Source of the DNA: Clostridiales bacterium UBA6386
GTDB taxonomy: Bacteria > Bacillota > Clostridia > Oscillospirales > Oscillospiraceae
Direction: 5' to 3'
Assembly: GCA_002437585.1 (NCBI GenBank)
Contig: DJQM01000048.1
Location: 1 to 43,373 of the forward strand
Length of the DNA stretch: 43,373 nt
Within the stretch, counting starts at the first letter, position 1, and every line of letters starts with the position of its first letter. The notes beneath the pieces are model-generated. The model did not search any database and was not told the origin of the DNA. It worked only from the letters and a program-made list of their open reading frames with translations. The position numbers were made by a program, and so were the translations under genes. This document shows positions 31,346 through 38,709 of this stretch, one piece after another.

Positions 31346-33165
31346 TCAGATTGCTGTAAAATCTCTACCTGGTAATGCCGCAGCCACACATCCAGCTGCA
31401 AAAAATAGGCCATGGTCTGCGGCACCCGCATGAGCTGGCCGTACCAGGGCCAGGGGCAGTCCCCGGAGAGGATTTCCAGGAGGCTTTCTTTTCGCACCAA
31501 CGCCCAGACCGGGCTGTCGGATTCCAGCAGTTGCCGGAACCGGGCGGCAATCAGTTCCGTATAATGGGGGTCGAAGGTCTTTGGGTATGGGCTTTTTTTC
31601 CGCCAGAGAACTTCCTCCGGCAAAAGTCCCTTCATGGCCGCCCGGAGAAGACCCTTTTCCTTGCCCTGGTATTCCTTAAAGGCCCAGGGTACCCCGTACA
31701 GGTATTCCGCGATCCGCCAGTCGCAGAAGGGCACCCGTACCTCCAGACCGTGGTACATGCTCATTCTGTCCTTCCGATCAAGTAAGGTCTGCATGAACCA
31801 GCGGAAATTCAGGTTCACCATTTCCTTCATCCGGGTTTCCAATGGGGAGGTGCCGGGAAGGATATCGCTTTCCCGGCAGGTGCGGCGATAGGCATCCATG
31901 ACGAATTCCTCGCTGCGCTCCCGGCTCCACCCGGAAAGCAAGGCGGCTCGCTGAGCCGTATTTTGCGCCCAGGGGAAGCCCGTTCGCTCCCGTACCTCCG
32001 GATCCCGATACCAGGGGTAGCCCCCGAAAATCTCGTCCGCGCACTCCCCGGATAGCGCGACCTTCGTATGCTGACGGATCTGGCCGCAGAAGGCAAGCAG
32101 TGAAAAGTCCACGTCCGCCATGCCCGGCAAATCCCGGGCGATGGTAGCGTCCTCCAGTGCCTGACACAGATCCTCCGGAGCCAGCACCGTCAGGTGCTGG
32201 TCAGTGCCGAAGGCCTTGCGCATGATCTCAATATAGGCACTGTCCGCCGTGGGCTGGAATTTGTTGCTTTGGAAAAACCGCTCGTTGTTCCGGTAGTCCA
32301 CGGAGAAGGTTTTCAAGGCTCTGCCCCGCCTGGCTTCCTCACCTGCGCAGATGGCCGTGATAATGCTGGAATCCAGCCCGCCGGACAGGAAGGTGCCTAC
32401 CGGCTCGTCGGCAACCATCTGCCGTCGGATAGCGTCCGTCACCAGGTACCGGACATGCTCGACGGTTTCCTCAAAGCTTTCCCGATGCTCCCGATCCCGA
32501 AGCTTCCAGTATCGGCGCGCCGCCAGCTTTCCATTCTGGTAAGCAGCGCAGCAGCCGGGTTCGATTTCCTCCATATCCCGGAAAACCCCGCTGCCCGGAA
32601 GCCGCCCCGGCCCCAGTAGGATCAGCTGCGCCATCCCTTCCTCGTCCAGCCTTGCCCCAACGCCCGGATATGTCAGAATGGTCTTCATCTCCGAGGCGAA
32701 AAGCAGTCCATTTCTATGCCGCATAAAGAACAGGGGCTTCACGCCGATCCGGTCTCTTGCCAGAAACAGCCGCTTCCGGTTTTCCTCCCAGATGCCGAAG
32801 GCGAAAATACCGTTGAACCGCTCCAGGCATTCTTCTCCGAATTCGGCATAGGCGTGGAGCACCACCTCCGTGTCGGAATAACCTGAGAAGGTATGCCCCG
32901 CCCGCTCCAGCTCGGAGCGGATTTCCTCTGTGTTATAAAGCTCGCCGTTGTAGACGATGGTGTACCGCTCCCCTGCCCAGCTCAGGCCCATGGGCTGCCT
33001 TCCGCCCTGAGGATCCCGGATGATCAGCCGGGCGTGGAGCAGGGTCACTTCTTCCGCAGAATAGATTCCTTCCGCGTCCGGCCCTCTGCGGTGCATGGAC
33101 CGGAGCATGGCACCCAGGGTTTTCTCATTGGCCGCCAGTCCGATCATTCCGGCGATTGCGCACAT
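31342..33165 (-). CDS. asnB: Asparagine synthase (glutamine-hydrolysing)
   Basis: Makes asparagine from aspartate with ammonia from glutamine. The 607-residue protein begins MCAIAGMIG, so Cys2 becomes the N-terminal nucleophile after Met removal; this fixes the start at ATG 33165 rather than the in-frame ATG at 33177. The glutaminase domain (about 1-200) has NGELYN and SDTEVVLHAY. The synthetase domain has the PP-loop SGGLDSS (about residue 262), GECADEIFGGYPWY and LEVRVPFCD. Length is normal. Upstream a GATAAT at about 33190 may be its -10. Confidence 0.95.
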   Translation of the reverse strand: MCAIAGMIGLAANEKTLGAMLRSMHRRGPDAEGIYSAEEVTLLHARLIIRDPQGGRQPMGLSWAGERYTIVYNGELYNTEEIRSELERAGHTFSGYSDTEVVLHAYAEFGEECLERFNGIFAFGIWEENRKRLFLARDRIGVKPLFFMRHRNGLLFASEMKTILTYPGVGARLDEEGMAQLILLGPGRLPGSGVFRDMEEIEPGCCAAYQNGKLAARRYWKLRDREHRESFEETVEHVRYLVTDAIRRQMVADEPVGTFLSGGLDSSIITAICAGEEARRGRALKTFSVDYRNNERFFQSNKFQPTADSAYIEIMRKAFGTDQHLTVLAPEDLCQALEDATIARDLPGMADVDFSLLAFCGQIRQHTKVALSGECADEIFGGYPWYRDPEVRERTGFPWAQNTAQRAALLSGWSRERSEEFVMDAYRRTCRESDILPGTSPLETRMKEMVNLNFRWFMQTLLDRKDRMSMYHGLEVRVPFCDWRIAEYLYGVPWAFKEYQGKEKGLLRAAMKGLLPEEVLWRKKSPYPKTFDPHYTELIAARFRQLLESDSPVWALVRKESLLEILSGDCPWPWYGQLMRVPQTMAYFLQLDVWLRHYQVEILQQSD

Positions 33166-33230
33166 GTTTGACCACATCCCTTCATCGTATTATCCTATGT
33201 ATGCCCAGGGCAAAAATGTGCATACTGGTA

Positions 33231-33451
33231 AGTAACCGATGATGAAATCGGCAAATGTTATCAGCGAGAGATTTTGGCACGAATGAAAGTTTGAAAAACG
33301 CAGGAATACTGTATGTACCCGCAAGGGGTATGCCGCATCCGTAAGCCAGCTTGCGCTGGCAACGGCTGCGCTATATTTCAAGTTTTTCAAGCTGCACAGT
33401 CGGGGCAAAAGATCCGCTCGATAGCCGCAGACGATTTCATTGGCGGTTACT
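33231..33451. repeat. TA-flanked palindromic element, long copy upstream of an unknown gene
   Basis: A 221-bp element with ends AGTAACCGATGATGAAATCGG and, from the other side, AGTAACCGCCAATGAAATCG. TA precedes the left end; the right flank is TT. The interior shares the GGAATACTGTATG core and a long stretch with the 14775 copy, in opposite orientation. A spurious ORF in it encodes the same ASVASASWLTDAA-type peptide seen at the 14775 copy. It fills the intergenic space between asnB and the next gene. Confidence 0.82.
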
Positions 33452-33467
33452 TTAGGGGTGATCGAAG

Positions 33468-33896
33468 ATGAAAAACAGCAAGGAAATTCTCTCCAGCGTG
33501 GTGAAAACCGCCCAGATGGGCCAGGTGGGTATCCGAAGCGTCCTGGATACCAGTATGCGGCCGTCTCTTCGCAAGGCTCTGGAATCCCAGCTGCGGGAAT
33601 ACGACTCCATCGAGACGGAGGCGCACACCATTGCCTCCCAGCGGGGCTGGGAGCTGCGGGAGCTGGATCCGGGGGTACGGATGATGACGGACATGATGAC
33701 CCGGATGAAGCTTCACGGCCGGAACACGGACTCAAAAATCGCGGACATGATGATCCAGGGCAACACAAAGGGCATGGTCAAGGGGCTGAAAAATCTGCAT
33801 CAGTTTCCCAGCTCGGATTCTCAGGTGCAGATGGTGTCCCAGAAGCTTCTGGACTGCGAGACCGCCAATATCCGCCAGATGCAGGGGTTTCTTTAA
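33468..33896 (+). CDS. Uncharacterised all-helical protein
   Basis: A 142-residue soluble protein that looks entirely helical. It has conserved-looking segments QMGQVGIRSVLDTSMRPSLRKALESQLREYDSIE-type at the N-terminus (about 16-48), MMTDMMTRMKL, and LLDCETANIRQMQGFL at the end. Regular hydrophobic spacing and Glu/His placement suggest a four-helix bundle, perhaps ferritin-like, but no family is named with confidence. The weak ribosome site (TAGGGGTG) lies at the edge of the palindromic element. It precedes the SpoIID-domain cluster and may belong with it. Confidence 0.7.
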   Translation: MKNSKEILSSVVKTAQMGQVGIRSVLDTSMRPSLRKALESQLREYDSIETEAHTIASQRGWELRELDPGVRMMTDMMTRMKLHGRNTDSKIADMMIQGNTKGMVKGLKNLHQFPSSDSQVQMVSQKLLDCETANIRQMQGFL

Positions 33897-33931
33897 TGGC
33901 AGAGCGGCGCGGGGTAATCTCCGCGCCGCTT

Positions 33932-33960
33932 TCACAAATTCACCTTTCCCGGCATAGACT
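33932..33960 (+). promoter_or_regulatory. Possible sporulation (sigma-E/sigma-K type) promoter
   Basis: CATAGACTA (33953-33961) fits the CATAnnnTA -10 of mother-cell sigma factors. AC at 33934-33935 lies 17 bases upstream, and TCACAAA (33932-33938) resembles a sigma-E -35. Inference from motif alone, supported by the SpoIID domain downstream. Confidence 0.4.
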
Positions 33961-33988
33961 AATCCGAAGTATGAAAGGAGTGAATGCC

Positions 33989-34369
33989 ATGTCCGCAACC
34001 GGTTACATACAGGTTCGCGCCTACACCAGTACCGCCCAATACCCCTTAAAAAACGTGGCCATCGTCATTACGGCCACCGACGGAACCGCCGTCGCCATGC
34101 GGCTGACCGACCAGAGCGGCAAAATCGCCCCCATCCCCATTCCCGTTCCGCCCCTGGCCGAGAGCCAGTCTCCCGACCCGACCGAACGACCCTACGCGGT
34201 GGTGAATCTCTACGCCCACCTGGCGGGCTACGAGCAGACCGAGGCGGAAAATCTTCAGGTTTTCGCCGGAACCACCACCGTCCAGAATCTGGAAATGGTT
34301 CCTCTGTCCGAGCTGCCGGACGCCTGGGATCAGACGGTTGTGTTTGACACGCCGCCCCAGAATCTCTAG
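33989..34369 (+). CDS. Beta-sandwich (carboxypeptidase-regulatory-like) protein of the SpoIID cluster
   Basis: A 126-residue protein without signal peptide or membrane segment. The pattern YIQVRAYTSTAQYPLKNVAIVIT, then MRLTDQSGKIAPIPIPVPP, and YAVVNLYAHLAGYEQTEAENLQVFAG resembles a single transthyretin-like/carboxypeptidase regulatory domain, often used for binding or adhesion in extracellular or spore-surface proteins. Start ATG 33989 has GGAG 8 bases upstream. The SpoIID-domain gene begins 11 bases after the stop. Function unknown. Confidence 0.75.
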   Translation: MSATGYIQVRAYTSTAQYPLKNVAIVITATDGTAVAMRLTDQSGKIAPIPIPVPPLAESQSPDPTERPYAVVNLYAHLAGYEQTEAENLQVFAGTTTVQNLEMVPLSELPDAWDQTVVFDTPPQNL

Positions 34370-34379
34370 GAGGTCGCCT

Positions 34380-35603
34380 ATGCCCCAAGTCACCCCTTAC
34401 ATCCCCCAGCGGATCACCGTTCACCTAGGATCGCCGGATTCCAACGCGGCCAATGTGACGGTCAGCTTTGCCGACTATGTGAAAAATGTGGCCTCCTCGG
34501 AAATTTACCCCACCTGGGAGGAAAGTGCCCTGCGAGCCAACATTCTCGCCATTGTCTCCTTCGCCCTGAACCGGGTGTACACGGAGTTCTACCGGAGCCG
34601 GGGCTATGATTTTGACATCACCAGCTCCACCGCCTATGACCAGTTTTTCGTCAACGGCCGAAGCTATTTTGAGAACATCTCCCGGCTGGCCGATGAGCTG
34701 TACACCAGCTATCTCCGGCGGCCGGGCTTTGTGGAGCCGCTGGCCGCCAAGTTCTGCAACGGCACCACCGTCACCTGTGAAGGCCTGAGCCAGTGGGGCA
34801 GCCAGAATCTGGCCCGGCAGGGCTTCACCTCCACGGAGATCTTACGCAGCTACTACGGCGATGTGGAGATCGTGAGCAACGCCCCGGTGCGGGGCATCAC
34901 CACCTCCTACCCCGGGGTACTCCGCCGGGGTACCACCGGCCCCAGCGTGGTGGTGGTTCAGGTGATGCTCAACCGGATATCCCAGGCCTATCCGGCCATT
35001 CCCAAGGTTGCCCAGGTGGACGGGATTTTCGGCGCACAGACGGAAGCCGCCGTCATCCGCTTCCAGGAGGTCTTTAACCTGGCCGCTGACGGCATCGTGG
35101 GTCGGGCTACCTGGTACGCCATGGTGCGGCTCTATGTGGCGGTGAATCGACTTTCCGAGCTGCGCAGTCAGGGTCAGCGGTACTATTCCATCAACTGGGC
35201 CAATTCCCGCCCCATCCAGTCCGGGGATCGGGGCGTTCATGTCGAGCACCTGCAATACATGCTGAGCGTACTGGCGGCTTACATCCCGGAAATTCCCAGC
35301 CTGTCGGTGGATGGGATTTTCGGCTCCCAGACCCGAAACGCGGTGATCGCCGCCCAGCAGCGGTTTGGCCTGCCCCAGACCGGCGTCGTCAACTATGCCA
35401 CCTGGGAGGCCATCTATGACCAGTTTTCCGGCATTGAGACCACCACCTGGCGGGATCCCACCCAGTTCCCCTACACCTCCGCCATTCAGGGCAGCACCAG
35501 CCCCAGAAGCCGCTACGCGGCCACCGGCACCATGTCCCAGTTCCCCGGGGAAAATTTGCGGGCCGGACAGCAGGATCCGGTCAGTCAGGAGGCACCCAGA
35601 TGA
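34380..35603 (+). CDS. SpoIID-domain protein with two peptidoglycan-binding domains
   Basis: A 407-residue protein. Residues about 30-165 match the SpoIID/LytB domain: VASSEIYPTWEESALRANILAI carries Glu41 at the position of the SpoIID catalytic Glu, YDFDITSSTAYDQFF fits the central part, and GLSQWGSQNLARQGFTSTEILRSYYG is the classic ending. Two PG_binding_1 repeats follow (about 183-250 and 285-350), each with DGIFG and a closing TW. The tail is low-complexity. SpoIID cleaves glycan strands during engulfment; unlike SpoIID there is no N-terminal membrane anchor here, so it may act in the mother cell on the spore cortex. It overlaps the next gene (ATGA). Confidence 0.85.
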   Translation: MPQVTPYIPQRITVHLGSPDSNAANVTVSFADYVKNVASSEIYPTWEESALRANILAIVSFALNRVYTEFYRSRGYDFDITSSTAYDQFFVNGRSYFENISRLADELYTSYLRRPGFVEPLAAKFCNGTTVTCEGLSQWGSQNLARQGFTSTEILRSYYGDVEIVSNAPVRGITTSYPGVLRRGTTGPSVVVVQVMLNRISQAYPAIPKVAQVDGIFGAQTEAAVIRFQEVFNLAADGIVGRATWYAMVRLYVAVNRLSELRSQGQRYYSINWANSRPIQSGDRGVHVEHLQYMLSVLAAYIPEIPSLSVDGIFGSQTRNAVIAAQQRFGLPQTGVVNYATWEAIYDQFSGIETTTWRDPTQFPYTSAIQGSTSPRSRYAATGTMSQFPGENLRAGQQDPVSQEAPR

Positions 35604-36145
35604 GACCACCGGAATCCTTTCTCGGCCAACCCATCCGCAGTCTGCAAACCATGCTTCAGGTCATCGCCGCTGCCGCGGGGCAGGAATGCTCCCTGATTCC
35701 CGATGGAATTTACGGCCCGGAGACCATGCAGACCGTAGCCGCCTTCCAGCGTGCTCACGGCCTGCCCGTCACGGGCATTACCGACCGCCCCACCTGGGAT
35801 GCCATCGCCGCGGCCTATGCCCCGGCTCTGGCGGAGGTCGATGCCGCCCCTCCCCTTTCCGCGATCTGGAATCCCAAGGAAACCGTCCGAGCCGGGGAAA
35901 GTCATCCCCATGTGGGTCTTGCCCAGAGTATGCTGGGGACGCTGTCTCAGCAGTATCAGAGCATCTCAGAGCCTTCCCGCTCCGGCCGATTGGATGAAAG
36001 CACCGCCGATTCTCTGTCCTCCTTCCAGCGGCTGCACAGTCTGCCCCAGACCCGCCAGCTTGACCGGAAAACCTGGGACGCGCTGACCCGGCAATACCCC
36101 CTGGCGGCTGCTCTCCACCAGAAGAACGGCAAAGCGCAATTGTAA
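35600..36145 (+). CDS. Protein with two peptidoglycan-binding domains
   Basis: A 181-residue protein made almost only of two PG_binding_1-type repeats. The first (about 5-70) has DGIYGPETMQTVAAFQRAHGLPVTG and TW. The second (about 98-170) is more divergent, with LDESTADSLSSFQRLHSLPQT and TW. No catalytic domain, signal peptide or anchor. The start overlaps the SpoIID-domain gene (ATGA), implying coupled expression and perhaps a complex with it. Confidence 0.82.
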   Translation: MRPPESFLGQPIRSLQTMLQVIAAAAGQECSLIPDGIYGPETMQTVAAFQRAHGLPVTGITDRPTWDAIAAAYAPALAEVDAAPPLSAIWNPKETVRAGESHPHVGLAQSMLGTLSQQYQSISEPSRSGRLDESTADSLSSFQRLHSLPQTRQLDRKTWDALTRQYPLAAALHQKNGKAQL

Positions 36146-36172
36146 AATTTTAACGGTTCTGGCAGGATATAC

Positions 36173-36201
36173 TTGATAAAACCACCGCAATTGCTTATAA
36201 T
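36173..36201 (+). promoter_or_regulatory. sigma-A promoter of pgsA
   Basis: TTGATA (36173-36178), 17-bp spacer, TATAAT (36196-36201). Confidence 0.85.
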
Positions 36202-36240
36202 ATCTCTTGAGACATAACGCATATGCGGGAGGTGGACTGC

Positions 36241-36822
36241 GTGCTTTACCGTAACTGGAGGAAGGATATCCGGACAATTCCCAATCTGCTGAGCCTGTTC
36301 CGGCTGGTGCTGATTCCGGTGTATGTTTCCATTTATCTTCACGCCGAGACCCGAGCCCAATACATTCTGGCCGGGTGCATTCTGGCGGTGTCCTGTCTGA
36401 CGGACATGATCGACGGAAAAATCGCCCGGAAATTCAATATGATCACGACCCTGGGCAAAGTGCTGGATCCTCTGGCGGATAAGCTGACCCAGCTGACCCT
36501 GATTATCTGCCTGAGCATGAAATATCCGGTGCTCTATCCGGTGCTGGCGCTGCTTGTGGTGAAGGAGCTGATACAGCTGGGCTTGGGCGTTCGGTTCCTG
36601 CGCCGGGGCAAAATGCTTCCAGGGGCTTTGATGGCCGGGAAGGTCTGCACCACGGTGCTCTTTGTCAGTCTCATCACCCTGGTGCTTTTTCCTGGAATCC
36701 ACAGTGCCGCGGTGAACGGTATTGCAGTGATTGACGGGGTATTCCTGACCATTTCCCTCATCAGCTACCTGCACGCCTACTTCGGAAAAGAAGTCAAGGT
36801 GCGGGACATTGAAAGCAAATAG
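36241..36822 (+). CDS. pgsA: CDP-diacylglycerol-glycerol-3-phosphate phosphatidyltransferase family protein
   Basis: Membrane enzyme expected to make phosphatidylglycerol phosphate. The 193-residue protein has the CDP-alcohol phosphotransferase motif with D55, D58, G59, A62, R63, G72, D76 and D80 all in place, within several transmembrane helices. Start is GTG 36241, since GGGAGG (36227-36232) lies 8 bases before it and overlaps the alternative ATG at 36223. Another CDP-alcohol acceptor (for example serine or inositol phosphate) is possible, but the N-terminal RTIPNLLSLFRLVLIPVYV favours PgsA. Confidence 0.88.
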   Translation: MLYRNWRKDIRTIPNLLSLFRLVLIPVYVSIYLHAETRAQYILAGCILAVSCLTDMIDGKIARKFNMITTLGKVLDPLADKLTQLTLIICLSMKYPVLYPVLALLVVKELIQLGLGVRFLRRGKMLPGALMAGKVCTTVLFVSLITLVLFPGIHSAAVNGIAVIDGVFLTISLISYLHAYFGKEVKVRDIESK

Positions 36823-36828
36823 CGCATT

Positions 36829-36855
36829 TCGAGGGTGCCCGCCGGACACCCTCTT
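36829..36855 (+). terminator. Terminator of pgsA
   Basis: GAGGGTG pairs with CACCCTC around a 9-base loop, followed by TTTCCTTTT on plus. It lies just after the pgsA stop. Confidence 0.75.
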
Positions 36856-36865
36856 TCCTTTTGGC

Positions 36866-37011
36866 ACAAAAAAATATACGGCGGCTCGGAAGCGAGCCGC
36901 CGTGTTCCTTTGTCCTGTCTCTATCCGGGACGCCATGTGTCACAGGTACGCCGTCGGGTTATCCGCGAATACTTCCGCGGCATCGGTTTCCCTCATCGCC
37001 TCCCGCTGTGT
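36866..37011 (-). ncRNA. Candidate small RNA (about 145 nt), minus strand
   Basis: An extended -10 element TGGTATACT (TATACT at 37023-37018) would start transcription near 37011. A strong intrinsic terminator ends it: ACGGCGGCTCG (36878-36888) pairs perfectly with 36893-36903, followed on the minus strand by TATATTTTTTT. Between them lie a CCGCG/CGCGG hairpin and an 18-codon ORF starting at ATG 36996 (MRETDAAEVFADNPTAYL), but its GGGAGG site is only 2 bases from the ATG. It may be a small RNA or encode this micropeptide. No known RNA family is recognised. Confidence 0.5.
36878..36903 (-). terminator. Strong minus-strand intrinsic terminator
   Basis: Perfect 11-bp GC-rich stem, GAAG loop, then TATATTTTTTT on the minus strand. 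Its orientation implies a minus-strand transcript for which no ordinary gene is present nearby. Confidence 0.85.
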
Positions 37012-37112
37012 ATCTTCAGTATACCAGATGGATTTGGGATTTGGTGAAGAAATCTTGAACAATTTGGCAAAAATTTATCGACGAAATTCACAAATTTTTG
37101 ACATTTTTTCTG

Positions 37113-37502
37113 TCAGGTCGGGTAGGCATTGCTCAGAAGCAGCAGCAGGGGCAGTGTCAGCGTAAAGATACTGATGGCCCAGGAGTACATGGCCTTCCGG
37201 GAGCAGAACATCAGAATCAGGCAGCCGCCCGTCAGAGCCAGAGGCCCCATCACCGCCAGATTCCGGCTGATATACTGGGCAAACTCCCCGGTGGACTGAA
37301 GATTCACCCCCACCTGCTCCGGCAAGTGGGTCTGGTTGTACTGAGCCAGCTTCACGGCATAATACACCACAGGAGCCGCCATCACCGGCTTTCTCAGCCG
37401 GAACAGCCAGGTGCCGATTGTGCTGATGACATGATTGATCTTTCCCACCGCCTGCTTGGCCTTTTCCATGCCGGACAACCCGCTCCGAGTAGATGTTGCC
37501 AT
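37113..37502 (-). CDS. Membrane protein, unknown function
   Basis: A 129-residue protein with a basic N-terminal part (MATSTRSGLSGMEKAKQAVGK) and at least two clear transmembrane helices near the C-terminus (about 78-98 and 103-123), plus a possible one around 48-62. No family recognised. Start ATG 37502 has GGAGG 6 bases upstream. A sigma-A promoter precedes it, so it is probably expressed in growing cells. Confidence 0.75.
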   Translation of the reverse strand: MATSTRSGLSGMEKAKQAVGKINHVISTIGTWLFRLRKPVMAAPVVYYAVKLAQYNQTHLPEQVGVNLQSTGEFAQYISRNLAVMGPLALTGGCLILMFCSRKAMYSWAISIFTLTLPLLLLLSNAYPT

Positions 37503-37527
37503 ACGCCACCTCCGCTTGTTTTTGCTC

Positions 37528-37556
37528 ATTATAGCACACCCGGACGTTTCCCGCAA
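37528..37556 (-). promoter_or_regulatory. sigma-A promoter of the 129-residue membrane-protein gene
   Basis: Minus strand TTGCGG (37556-37551), 17-bp spacer, TATAAT (37533-37528) with extended TGC. Confidence 0.8.
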
Positions 37557-37660
37557 GTCAGCCCGTCCGGGATTCAAAAATTTTTAAGAAAAGGGGAATC
37601 AGTCCGTTTTATTGTACCGTATCCTTCTTATACTGTAGAAAAAACAAGGAGGTACTCTCT

Positions 37661-37831
37661 ATGAAGCGTACGACCAATCAAAACCGCCCAGGGCTTTATG
37701 TCTACCACCCCAAGTATCCCAACGCCGCCAGCCGGGAATCCTACCGGCAAAAGGCATTGGATGCCGTCACAGCAGTTGTTTCCGTCATCGGCTTTCTCAG
37801 CGCCATGCTGTTTCTCTTCACCATGAGTTAG
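37661..37831 (+). CDS. 56-residue single-pass membrane protein
   Basis: A small ORF with a strong AAGGAGG site 8 bases before ATG. The N-terminal half is soluble and rich in Tyr, Pro and Arg (GLYVYHPKYPNAASRESYRQ). The C-terminal half is one transmembrane helix (AVTAVVSVIGFLSAMLFLF, about 36-54). The promoter is uncertain (TATACT at 37629, poor -35). No family recognised. Its last four bases overlap the convergent phosphodiesterase gene. Confidence 0.7.
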   Translation: MKRTTNQNRPGLYVYHPKYPNAASRESYRQKALDAVTAVVSVIGFLSAMLFLFTMS

Positions 37832-38310
37832 AGGTCAGATTCTTTCACCAGGCGGCAACTCTGGATCGCTCCGTTCTGAATTTCGATCAGCCCGACGGTA
37901 CCCCCGTAGCCGCAGCTGCCCGGATTCAGCACCCACAGGCCGTCGTCCTCTTTGTGGCAATCGGCGATGTGGGTGTGACCGTAGAGGGCGATCTGCGCCT
38001 TCGCCGTCCGGGCACTTTGAAGCAGTGCTCCGATTCCCAGCTTCACATGATGCCTGTGTCCGTGGGTCAGGTAGAAATCCACCCCGAAAATCCGGTCAAT
38101 GAGAATCTTCGGCTGATCCGGCAGACAGCGATACCGGTCGCAGTTGCCCGGCACCTGGTAAAAGGGAATGCCGGGATTTTCCTCCCGGATCACTTCCCCA
38201 TCGTCAAAGTAGTCCCCCAGATGGATAACCCCATCGGGCTTAAAGGCTTCCATGCACCGGCGCATAAAGCCCAGGCTGGAATGGGAATCGGAAAAGACAA
38301 GAACCCTCAT
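37828..38310 (-). CDS. YfcE/MJ0936-family metallophosphoesterase
   Basis: A 160-residue calcineurin-like phosphoesterase. All metal motifs are visible: SDSHS (DxH, about residues 7-11), HLGDYFDD (GD), VPGNCDR (GNxD), THGHRHH and GHTHI (GHxH). The single-domain length fits the small phosphodiesterase group typified by MJ0936/YfcE; the substrate is unknown. Start ATG 38310 follows AAGGA; upstream codons to 38331 are not needed. Confidence 0.9.
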   Translation of the reverse strand: MRVLVFSDSHSSLGFMRRCMEAFKPDGVIHLGDYFDDGEVIREENPGIPFYQVPGNCDRYRCLPDQPKILIDRIFGVDFYLTHGHRHHVKLGIGALLQSARTAKAQIALYGHTHIADCHKEDDGLWVLNPGSCGYGGTVGLIEIQNGAIQSCRLVKESDL

Positions 38311-38371
38311 AAAATCCTTCTCCAAACGCATTTTATGTGAAAGCTGCCGAAGCCATACCCGGCAAATCCCC

Positions 38372-38396
38372 CCAGAACTGGGGAAGTGTTTTTTCT
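38372..38396 (+). terminator. Terminator-like hairpin without an obvious gene
   Basis: CCCCAG-AA-CTGGGG is followed, after AAGTG, by TTTTTTCTT on plus. The nearest plus-strand gene upstream ends at 37831, so it may end a long 3' UTR or an antisense transcript, or be fortuitous. Confidence 0.4.
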
Positions 38397-38427
38397 TATA
38401 TCATATCATGGCTGTCAAGAAAAGCGG

Positions 38428-38456
38428 TCACATCTGCCTACCCTGACGCATATGCT
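38428..38456 (+). promoter_or_regulatory. Possible sporulation (sigma-E/sigma-K type) promoter
   Basis: CATATGCT (38449-38456) fits the -10 of mother-cell sigma factors. TCACAT (38428-38433) lies upstream, with AC 17 bases before the -10, the same geometry as at 33932. No sigma-A promoter is evident here. Motif-based inference. Confidence 0.35.
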
Positions 38457-38487
38457 GTGGTATAGGCTTTAAGGAGGGATACCCGTC

Positions 38488-38709
38488 ATGGATTCTTTTT
38501 CCGATATGCGGCAGCTGATGCGCTTGGCCCAGTCCCCTGCCGGTCAGCGGCTCATTGCCCTGCTCCAGCAGCGGGGCGGCGAACGCCTGTCCGCTGCCAT
38601 TGCCCTGGCCTCCGCCGGAGATTACCAGCAGGCTCAGGCCTTACTTTCTGACCTGCTGGCTCAGGAGGACGCGCGGTCACTTGTGAAAGCACTGGAGGAG
38701 AGCCAATGA
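38488..38709 (+). CDS. Small helical protein, first of a three-gene cluster
   Basis: A 73-residue, probably all-helical soluble protein (MRQLMRLAQSPAGQRLIALLQQRGG, then SAAIALASAGDYQQAQALLSDLLAQ). AAGGAGG precedes the ATG. The stop overlaps the next gene (ATGA). It resembles the C-terminal helical part of the next protein in composition. Function unknown. Confidence 0.7.
   Translation: MDSFSDMRQLMRLAQSPAGQRLIALLQQRGGERLSAAIALASAGDYQQAQALLSDLLAQEDARSLVKALEESQ

Noticed and set aside
33190..33768. 192-codon minus-strand ORF upstream of asnB
   Set aside because: Most of it is antisense to the 33468-33896 gene and the rest is the palindromic element.
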